Source: Deltaproteobacteria bacterium
GTDB taxonomy: Bacteria > Myxococcota_A > UBA9160 > JAFDET01
NCBI GenBank assembly: GCA_019310195.1
Contig: JAFDET010000018.1
Span: forward strand, 1 to 19,891
Direction: 5' to 3'
Length of the DNA: 19,891 bases
The notes below the pieces were generated by a model. The model was not told where the DNA came from. It worked only from the letters and a program-made list of their open reading frames with translations, and searched no databases. The position numbers and the translations under genes are program-made. Below, in pieces: positions 14,568 through 19,891 of the stretch (its first letter is position 1; every line of letters starts with the position of its first letter).

Positions 14568-15566
14568 ATGCGCGCGATGGTCGTCACGAATCCCCGCCCG
14601 GTCGAGCAGGAGCCGCTCGAGCCGGTGGAGGTCCCGATTCCGGAGCCCGGACCGGGTGAGGTCCTGGTGCGCGTGGAGGTGTGCGGCGTGTGCCGCACGG
14701 ACCTCCACGTGGCCGAGGGCGACCTGGCGCCGCGCCGGAGGCGGGTGATCCCCGGCCACGAGGTCGTAGGCCGGGTCGCGGGCCGGGGGCCCGGGGCCGA
14801 GCGCTTCCGCGAGGGCGATCGCATCGGGGTGGCGTGGCTGCACCGGGCCTGCGGCGCTTGCCGTTTCTGCGCCTCCGGGCGCGAGAATCTGTGCCTGGAG
14901 CCGCTCTTCACCGGCTGGGACGTGGACGGGGGCTACGCGGAGTACGCGGTGGTGCCCGAGGCCTTCGCCCACGCGTTGCCCGACGAGCGGCCTGCGGCCG
15001 AGCTGGCGCCGTTGCTGTGCGCCGGGATCATCGGCTACCGGGCCTGGCGGCGCTCCGGCGTGCAGCCGGGCGGGGTGCTGGGGCTGTGGGGCTTCGGCGG
15101 CTCGGCCCACGTCACCATCCAGGTGGCGGTTCACAGGGGCTGTCGGGTCCACGTCTTCAGCCGCGGCGACACCCATCAGGAGCTTGCCCGCGAGCTGGGC
15201 GCCGCCTCGGTGGCCGGCAGCTTCGATCCGCCGCCGGAGAAGCTGGACGGCGCGATCCTGTTCGCGCCCGCCGGCGAGCTGGTGCTCCCGGCGTTGGAGG
15301 CGCTGGACCGCGGCGGCGTCCTGGCCGTGGCCGGAATCCACCTCTCCGAGATCCCGCCCCTGGACTACCAGCGCCACCTGTTCCAGGAGCGCGAGCTGCG
15401 CAGCGTCACCGCCAACACCCGGGAGGACGCCGCGGCCCTGCTGCGCCTGGCCGCCGAGATCCCGATCCGCACCCACACCGTTCCGTACCCGCTCGCCGAC
15501 GCCAACCGCGCGCTCCTGGATCTGAAGCAGGACCGGATTCGCGGCGCCGCGGTGCTGCAGCCGTGA
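14568..15566 (+). CDS. Zinc-dependent alcohol dehydrogenase family protein (MDR superfamily)
   Basis: A 332-aa medium-chain dehydrogenase/reductase, predicted to oxidise alcohols or reduce aldehydes with NAD(P). The catalytic zinc site is represented by Cys42 in CGVCRTDLH, His64-Glu65 in PGHEVVG and a later Cys in LLCAGIIGYRAW. The structural zinc is held by Cys95, Cys98, Cys101 and Cys109 in CGACRFCASGRENLC. The nucleotide-binding turn is LWGFGGSAHVTIQVA. Length and the CRTDLH and LLCAGIIGY stretches fit the adh_fam_2 subgroup, whose substrates are poorly known. The divergent spacer is 29 bp, so its promoter must lie in or next to the neighbouring gene. It overlaps aat by GTGA. Confidence 0.9.
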   Translation: MRAMVVTNPRPVEQEPLEPVEVPIPEPGPGEVLVRVEVCGVCRTDLHVAEGDLAPRRRRVIPGHEVVGRVAGRGPGAERFREGDRIGVAWLHRACGACRFCASGRENLCLEPLFTGWDVDGGYAEYAVVPEAFAHALPDERPAAELAPLLCAGIIGYRAWRRSGVQPGGVLGLWGFGGSAHVTIQVAVHRGCRVHVFSRGDTHQELARELGAASVAGSFDPPPEKLDGAILFAPAGELVLPALEALDRGGVLAVAGIHLSEIPPLDYQRHLFQERELRSVTANTREDAAALLRLAAEIPIRTHTVPYPLADANRALLDLKQDRIRGAAVLQP

Positions 15567-16285
15567 CCGTCTACCGTCTCGCCGACGCCCTGGCGTTTCC
15601 GTCGCCGGAAGAGGCGGAGCCCGACGGCCTGCTGGCCGTGGGCGGCGACCTGCGGCCCGAACGGCTGCTGCTCGCCTACTCCATGGGAATCTTTCCGTGG
15701 CAGGGGAGCCCGCCGCTCTGGTTCTCGCCCGACCCCCGTTGGGTGCTCCAGCCGGAGCGGCTGCGCGTGGACCGCAGCGCGCGGCGGGCGCTGCGCCGGG
15801 GCGGCATCGAGCTGCGCATGGACAGCGCCTTCGAAGACGTGATCGACGCCTGCGCCCAGACCGAGCGACCCGACCAGGACGGCACCTGGATCACGCCGGA
15901 CATCCTCGAGGCCTACGTGGAGATGCATCGGCTGGGCTTCTGCCACTCGGTGGAGACTTGGGCGGACGGCGAGCTGGTGGGAGGCATCTATGGCCTCTCC
16001 CTGGGCGGGGCCTTCTTCGGCGAGTCCATGTTCTCCTGGCACGATGGCGCGTCCAAGGTGGCGCTCATCGGGTTGGTGGATCAGCTGCGCGCCTGGGGCT
16101 TCGAGCTGCTGGACTGCCAGGTCCACACCGATCACGTGGAGCGCCTGGGCGCCGAGCCCTGGCCTCGCGAGCGTTTCCTCGCCCAGCTCCAGCGCAGCCT
16201 GAAGCGGCCCACGCGCCGTGGCCGCTGGCGCTTCGATGGGGATCCACTGGCGGCGCGGCTGGCGGCCGTCGAGCCGGAGGCCTGA
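15563..16285 (+). CDS. aat: Leucyl/phenylalanyl-tRNA-protein transferase
   Basis: A 240-aa enzyme that transfers Leu or Phe from aminoacyl-tRNA to N-terminal Arg/Lys of proteins, marking them for ClpS-ClpAP degradation by the N-degron pathway. Family blocks are clear: DGLLAVGGDLRPERLLLAYSMGI and FPW near residues 20-47, WFSPDPRWV (53-61), GTWIT, AYVEMHRLGFCHSVETW, LVGGIYGLSLGGAFFGESMF, SK.AL, and DCQVHTDHVERLGAEPWPR. Length is normal. The start is GTG overlapping the dehydrogenase stop (GTGA), so it appears translationally coupled to an unrelated metabolic enzyme. The stop is 2 bp from the stop of the convergent ppiC-like gene, the two stops forming the palindrome TGAGCTCA. Confidence 0.95.
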   Translation: MTVYRLADALAFPSPEEAEPDGLLAVGGDLRPERLLLAYSMGIFPWQGSPPLWFSPDPRWVLQPERLRVDRSARRALRRGGIELRMDSAFEDVIDACAQTERPDQDGTWITPDILEAYVEMHRLGFCHSVETWADGELVGGIYGLSLGGAFFGESMFSWHDGASKVALIGLVDQLRAWGFELLDCQVHTDHVERLGAEPWPRERFLAQLQRSLKRPTRRGRWRFDGDPLAARLAAVEPEA

Positions 16286-16287
16286 GC

Positions 16288-17091
16288 TCAGCCGCGCAAC
16301 TCTTCCACCAGCGTGCGCACCGCCTCGTCCCGGCGCCGGCGGCGCAGCTCGGCCCGAAGCGCGGGCCGGGCCTCTTCGAACGCCAGGTCGCGCGCCGGCT
16401 GCCGCTCGTGGACCCAGATCCAGTGGGCGCCGTAGGCCGAACGGGCGGGACCGCTCCAGCGGCCTGCCGGCGCGGCCAGGGCCGCGGCGGCGAGATCGCC
16501 GCCCAGCCGGGCGGCCAGCTCGGCCTCACTCAGCGTCGGCAGCTGGGTGCCCAGCAGGAAGGGGTCGCCCAGCCCGTCCGCGGCTTCGGGCGCACGTCCC
16601 TCCAGCAACGGACCCAGCGCCCGGGCGTCGCGCTCCAGGTCGGGACCGCGCGCGTCCCGGGACAGGTAGACGTGGGAGATCCGCACCCGGGCCGGCTCCC
16701 GCCAGCGCGCGGCTCGGAGCGCGAAGGCCGCGCGCAGCTCCGGCTCGCCGGGCTCGTCGGCGTCCGCCCGGCTCCAGGCCAGCAGCCTCATCTTCTGGAT
16801 CAGGCGCCGGCGCACCACCAGGTCGCTCCGGTGCAGGCCGAGCGTCCAGGCTTCGCCAAGCAGCGCTTCGTCGTCGCGCGGGTCGTCGGGGTGCAGGAAG
16901 CGAGCGTTGCGCTGGAGCCGGCGTCGCGCGATCGGATCCGTGCGCTCGTAGCCGCGCGCCAGGGCCTCATCGAGAAGGACCTCGTCCACACTGCGGGGAT
17001 CCGGCGCCTGTGGGGCGCGGGCGCGGTCCGCGGCGAAGAGCAGGGCGCCCAGCAGCAGGAAGTGCAGCAGCGGATGTCGCGCGAGCTTCAC
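16288..17091 (-). CDS. Membrane-anchored PpiC-type (parvulin-like) protein
   Basis: A 267-aa protein with one N-terminal membrane anchor (HPLLHFLLLGALLFAADRA), the rest predicted periplasmic. The segment VDEVLLDEALARGYERTDPIARRRLQRNARFL, and further on LGLHRSDLVVRRRLIQKM, matches the helical N-terminal part of PpiC/SurA-like prolyl isomerases. It is followed by a short parvulin-like part with ISHVYLS, SEAELAARLG and AYGAHWIWVHER. The parvulin core is degenerate, so it may serve as a chaperone more than an isomerase. A GTG at 17100 is also in frame. I choose the GTG at 17091 because it overlaps the DUF3604 stop as GTGA, the arrangement used at every coupled junction in this window. Confidence 0.75.
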   Translation of the reverse strand: MKLARHPLLHFLLLGALLFAADRARAPQAPDPRSVDEVLLDEALARGYERTDPIARRRLQRNARFLHPDDPRDDEALLGEAWTLGLHRSDLVVRRRLIQKMRLLAWSRADADEPGEPELRAAFALRAARWREPARVRISHVYLSRDARGPDLERDARALGPLLEGRAPEAADGLGDPFLLGTQLPTLSEAELAARLGGDLAAAALAAPAGRWSGPARSAYGAHWIWVHERQPARDLAFEEARPALRAELRRRRRDEAVRTLVEELRG

Positions 17092-18824
17092 GGCGTCCAC
17101 CAGACGGGCGACGTCCAGGCGCGTTCACGGATCGTCTCGGGCATCTCGAAGCGCGAGCAGTCCAGGCCTCGTGCGCGGCACACGTAGCTGTGCCAGCGCG
17201 GCGTCGGCACCTCCAGAACCCGCGCATACCAGAACGCCGGCTGGGTCGCGTCGAAGTCCGGGTCGCGCCAGACGCGGCACAGGGAGTCGGCGCCCTCGGC
17301 CGCCGGGTCCGTCACGTCGATGACCCGCTCTCGGGGAGCGCCGTCTTCCACCCAGCCCTTCACGATCTGGATGCGCTCGAGCCGCGCGCCCTGGGCGTCG
17401 CGCAGCGCCGAGACGGCGAAGGCGGGCCCGTCCGCCCCGGCAGGCAGGTCGCCGCCCATGGGCACGCCGTCGGCATAGCCGCCGGCGGCGAAGTCCGGGC
17501 GCTCGCACAGGTCGTCGGGCAACGCGCGTCCCCCGAACATCCGCACGATCATGCGGGGCCCGCTGGTGCCGTAGACCTCGCGCCGGCGCAGGGCGGCGAA
17601 GATCGATGCGCGGGTGTTCTCCTCGGCCCAGGCCACGGCCAGGCCGCCCGGGTTGAAGAAGACGTCGTCGGGCAGGCCTTCGGGCAGCCGGTCCGGTGAG
17701 GGAGCGCCCGCGCCGCCGTGGCCCGGGTGGGCTTTCTCCTCGACGGCGCCGGGCGTGCCCAGGTGGGTGTCGGTGCTGGCGATCTGGCCCAGCTTGAAGG
17801 GGTTGGCGCCGATCTCGGCCTGGCGCGCGATGCCCTGGAGCAGCGCCCAGCGCGTGGTGTCCTCGCGCCGCGGCGCGCCCTCCAGAAAGGGGAGGAACTT
17901 GCCGCGGAAGCTGTCGAAGGGAAGCTGCTCGAAGGCGCACAGCTCGTCCTCGGCGCCGGGGCCCCACCAGCACTCCGAGTCTCCTTTGTGCTGCATCACC
18001 TCCACCAGCGGCTCGAACGCGGAGCGCGTGCGCGCCTGCTCCGGCGTCAGGTCCTCGGGAAGCTGGAACATCAGGCCGGCGGAGAGGTTGGAGTTGTGGG
18101 GGATGACCAGGGCGTCGCAGCCCGTGCCGGCCTCGGTGCACTCCCGGCGAAGGTCGTCCCACAGCGCTTCGGGTGTCGTCGATTCGTAGTAGCTGCTGGG
18201 CATCCGGGGCACGGTCTGGTTGGCGAAGATCACATTGCGGTGCAGGTTCCGCCCCACCACCGACGCGGTCCACTCGTACGCGACGAAGCTGGTGAACTCA
18301 CAGCGGTCGTCCGCCTCGGCGGCGGCGTCCACGATCTCGCGCCAGGGAGTGAGGGCGGCTTCGAGGCAGTGGCTGCCGTCGGGCCCGCAGAGCCCCATGC
18401 GCGAGCCGGTTCCCCGCGCGACGTGGGTGTTCATCACGAAGAACGACGCGCGCGGCCAGACCCGGTGCAGCCGGCACAGCCAGGCGTCGTAGCCCGGGAG
18501 CCCGGGCGTCTCGCAGGTGCGCACCTCGCCCAGCAGCTCCGCGTGATCCGTGACTGCCGCAAAGTCGAGGGGACGTTCCAGCTGGAGTGTGCGCAGCGGG
18601 CGCCCGTCCACGTCGAACGGCTGCAGGCCCAGGGCCTCGCCGCGCGCAAAGCGGTAGGCCTCGCGGGGCAGGGTGCGTGTGCCCTGGGTGCTGGCGTCGT
18701 GGGAGAAGGCGGTGTGGACGTGGAGGTCGCCGAAGAGCGGGCGCCGCAGCGGATTGCGGTCGGGGCAGGGCGCCGCGGCCAGGAGGCAGGGCGCCAGTAC
18801 GGCGAGGACGATGGGCCGGAGCAT
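17088..18824 (-). CDS. Secreted DUF3604 (PHP-like metallophosphoesterase fold) protein
   Basis: A 578-aa exported protein with a signal peptide (residues 1 to about 18). It has the PHP-like metal motifs FGDLHVHTAFSHDA (31-44, His35 and His37) and AVTDHAE (90-96, Asp93 and His94), then VAYEWTAS, VIPHNSNLS and ASTDTHLGTPG, all typical of DUF3604. These suggest a multinuclear metal site and hydrolytic activity, but the biological substrate of the family is not known. At least fifteen cysteines are spread through the mature part, so several disulfides are likely. It is the first gene of a two-gene unit with the ppiC-like gene (GTGA overlap) and is divergent from the P450, sharing a 97-bp spacer that contains a 26-bp palindrome. 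Confidence 0.88.
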   Translation of the reverse strand: MLRPIVLAVLAPCLLAAAPCPDRNPLRRPLFGDLHVHTAFSHDASTQGTRTLPREAYRFARGEALGLQPFDVDGRPLRTLQLERPLDFAAVTDHAELLGEVRTCETPGLPGYDAWLCRLHRVWPRASFFVMNTHVARGTGSRMGLCGPDGSHCLEAALTPWREIVDAAAEADDRCEFTSFVAYEWTASVVGRNLHRNVIFANQTVPRMPSSYYESTTPEALWDDLRRECTEAGTGCDALVIPHNSNLSAGLMFQLPEDLTPEQARTRSAFEPLVEVMQHKGDSECWWGPGAEDELCAFEQLPFDSFRGKFLPFLEGAPRREDTTRWALLQGIARQAEIGANPFKLGQIASTDTHLGTPGAVEEKAHPGHGGAGAPSPDRLPEGLPDDVFFNPGGLAVAWAEENTRASIFAALRRREVYGTSGPRMIVRMFGGRALPDDLCERPDFAAGGYADGVPMGGDLPAGADGPAFAVSALRDAQGARLERIQIVKGWVEDGAPRERVIDVTDPAAEGADSLCRVWRDPDFDATQPAFWYARVLEVPTPRWHSYVCRARGLDCSRFEMPETIRERAWTSPVWWTP

Positions 18825-18852
18825 GGCGGGCGCCCAAGCCTACCGCGTCCGC

Positions 18853-18878
18853 TCGAGTGTGAACCAGTTCACACTCGA
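18853..18878. promoter_or_regulatory. 26-bp palindrome, probable operator in a divergent promoter
   Basis: Two perfect 12-nt arms, TCGAGTGTGAAC and its reverse complement, flank a CA centre. The site lies 28 bp from the DUF3604 start and 43 bp from the P450 start. A single symmetric site midway in a divergent spacer is what a dimeric repressor such as a TetR-type regulator would bind, controlling both genes. No regulator gene is visible in the window. It could also be a dispersed repeat, although no second copy occurs here. Confidence 0.6.
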
Positions 18879-18904
18879 ACGATCCCCGGGTCTGCCACGT
18901 TGTC

Positions 18905-18926
18905 GGCTGGAGGAAGCCTCCATGCC
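18905..18926 (+). promoter_or_regulatory. Hairpin covering the ribosome binding site and start codon of the P450 gene
   Basis: The Shine-Dalgarno sequence GGAGG (18909-18913) is followed by loop AAG and then CCTCC (18917-18921), directly before the ATG at 18922. Pairing continues outward (T18908-A18922, then GGC 18905-18907 with GCC 18924-18926), with only the T of ATG bulged. The resulting 9-bp stem with a 3-nt loop would hide both the ribosome binding site and the start codon in the mRNA. Confidence 0.55.
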
Positions 18927-19891
18927 GCGCTTGTTCGATCCTGCTGTTCTGCGGGAGGATCCCTACCCGATATACGCGCGCCTGCGCGAGAAGACCCCCA
19001 TCGTCCGGGTGCCGCTGGCGGAGAAGGAGGCGTGGCTCGTCTCGCGCTACGACGACTGCGTGCAGGCCCTTCGCGACCCGGGCCTGGAGCTGGCCGCGGT
19101 CCGGGGATGGGTTCCCCCGGAGCTGGGCGAGGGCCCGGCGGCCCGGATCCTGCCCCGGCTGCTGGCGGTCCAGGACCCCCGCGAGCCCAACCGGATCCGC
19201 GCCCTCATCTCCGACGCCTTCACGGTGCGGGCGATCGAGGGCCTGCGCAGCACCGCCCAGGAGGGGGTGAACCAGGCCCTGGATCGAGCCCAGGCCAAGG
19301 GCGCCATGGATCTGGTGGAGGACTTCGCGCTCCCTGTGGCGTTCCTGTCCGTGGCCGCGCTGCTGGCCGTGCCTGCCGAGGACTGCGCGCTGCTGCACGC
19401 CTGGGCACCCCAGGCCGAGGGCATGTTCGAGCCGGGCGCGCTGGGGCCAGGAGGGGCCGACCGCTGCCACACCGCCAGCGAGGAGCTCTGGGCCTGGTTC
19501 GAGGACCACGTTCGCCGGCAGCGCCGCCGGCCCGGGGACGATTTGATGGCAGCCCTGATTCGGGTGCGCCACGGAGAGCAGAGCCTCTCGGATGACGAGC
19601 TGGTCGCCTTCTGCGTCCACCTCGTCACCATCGGCTGTCGCATCGGCGAGGCCCTGATCGGAAGTGGCGGCCTGGCGCTGGCTCTGCACCGGAAGCAGGC
19701 GGAGCGTCTGCGCTGGGATCCGAGCCTTGCGGTGGCGGTCGTCGAGGAGTGCCTGCGCTGGGACTCGCCGGTGCAGATGGCCGTGCGGGTGGCGGTGCGG
19801 GATACGAGCCTCCGGGGCTTTGCCATCGAGCGGGGCCAGAGTGTCTACATCCTGCTGGGCTCGGCCAACCGCGACCCGGAGCTCTTCGAAG
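18922..19891 (+). CDS. Cytochrome P450, N-terminal 323 residues (3' truncated by window), atypical I-helix
   Basis: The fold is recognisable from DPYPIYARLREKTPI near the start, DPREPNRIRALISDAFTVRAI (residues 85-105), the K-helix VVEECLRWDSPVQ with E276xxR279, and LLGSANRDPELFE near the window end. The haem-thiolate Cys lies beyond the window. Two conserved features are altered. The C-helix motif DPPxHxRxR reads DPREPNRIR, so the haem-propionate His is Pro89. The I-helix AGx(D/E)TT reads IGCRIG (237-242), so the acid-alcohol pair used for oxygen activation is Arg240-Ile241. The protein may catalyse a non-standard reaction, or it may be inactive. The ATG follows a good ribosome binding site (GGAGGA, 7 nt upstream). 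It is divergent from the DUF3604 gene. Confidence 0.85.
   Translation, partial: MPRLFDPAVLREDPYPIYARLREKTPIVRVPLAEKEAWLVSRYDDCVQALRDPGLELAAVRGWVPPELGEGPAARILPRLLAVQDPREPNRIRALISDAFTVRAIEGLRSTAQEGVNQALDRAQAKGAMDLVEDFALPVAFLSVAALLAVPAEDCALLHAWAPQAEGMFEPGALGPGGADRCHTASEELWAWFEDHVRRQRRRPGDDLMAALIRVRHGEQSLSDDELVAFCVHLVTIGCRIGEALIGSGGLALALHRKQAERLRWDPSLAVAVVEECLRWDSPVQMAVRVAVRDTSLRGFAIERGQSVYILLGSANRDPELFE

Noticed and set aside
1..19891. tRNA, rRNA, CRISPR arrays, phage or plasmid genes
   Set aside because: I looked for clover-leaf-like, rRNA-like and evenly spaced repeat patterns and for integrases and found none that I could support by reading.

Overview
This is a gene-dense, very GC-rich stretch of bacterial chromosome with no RNA gene, CRISPR array, transposase or phage gene. 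Lipoprotein and twin-arginine signals and a periplasmic PpiC-type protein point to a Gram-negative host. Tungsten-enzyme genes, a MoeA fused to a periplasmic-binding-like domain, a DUF3604 protein and a P450 together resemble uncultured deltaproteobacterial-type lineages such as Myxococcota or Binatota. That placement is an inference from gene content only.

Left third (1-6240, + strand): a tungsten module. The window opens inside the C-terminal part of an aldehyde:ferredoxin oxidoreductase-family enzyme. Two different MoeA proteins follow, the second with a C-terminal PBP-like domain, and then a tungstate ABC transporter, TupA-TupB-TupC. The last five genes are joined by four consecutive 4-bp ATGA/GTGA overlaps, so uptake, metal insertion and probably the user enzyme are expressed together.

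Middle (6241-13560): a minus-strand group encodes a cupredoxin-like secreted protein, an unknown 166-aa protein, a Tat-exported amidohydrolase and a GH13 alpha-glucosidase. After it come a plus-strand RlmD-type rRNA methyltransferase, a minus-strand NarL-type response regulator, and plus-strand genes for a small TOPRIM/DUF4435-like protein and a CBS-pair protein. Three of the four convergent junctions in the window carry large inverted repeats. Two of these are members of one dispersed family, and their terminal TAG trinucleotides are the stop codons of both flanking genes.

Right third (13561-19891): a minus-strand flippase-like membrane protein, a zinc alcohol dehydrogenase overlapping aat (leucyl/phenylalanyl-tRNA-protein transferase), a minus-strand DUF3604 plus PpiC-like pair, and a divergent, truncated cytochrome P450. 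The divergent spacer before the P450 holds a near-perfect 26-bp palindrome and a hairpin that buries the P450 ribosome binding site and start codon.

The most notable points are the stop-codon-bearing palindromic repeats, the cupredoxin with all four copper ligands replaced and a predicted N-terminal histidine, the two MoeA proteins with complementary motif losses, and the P450 with a non-canonical I-helix.
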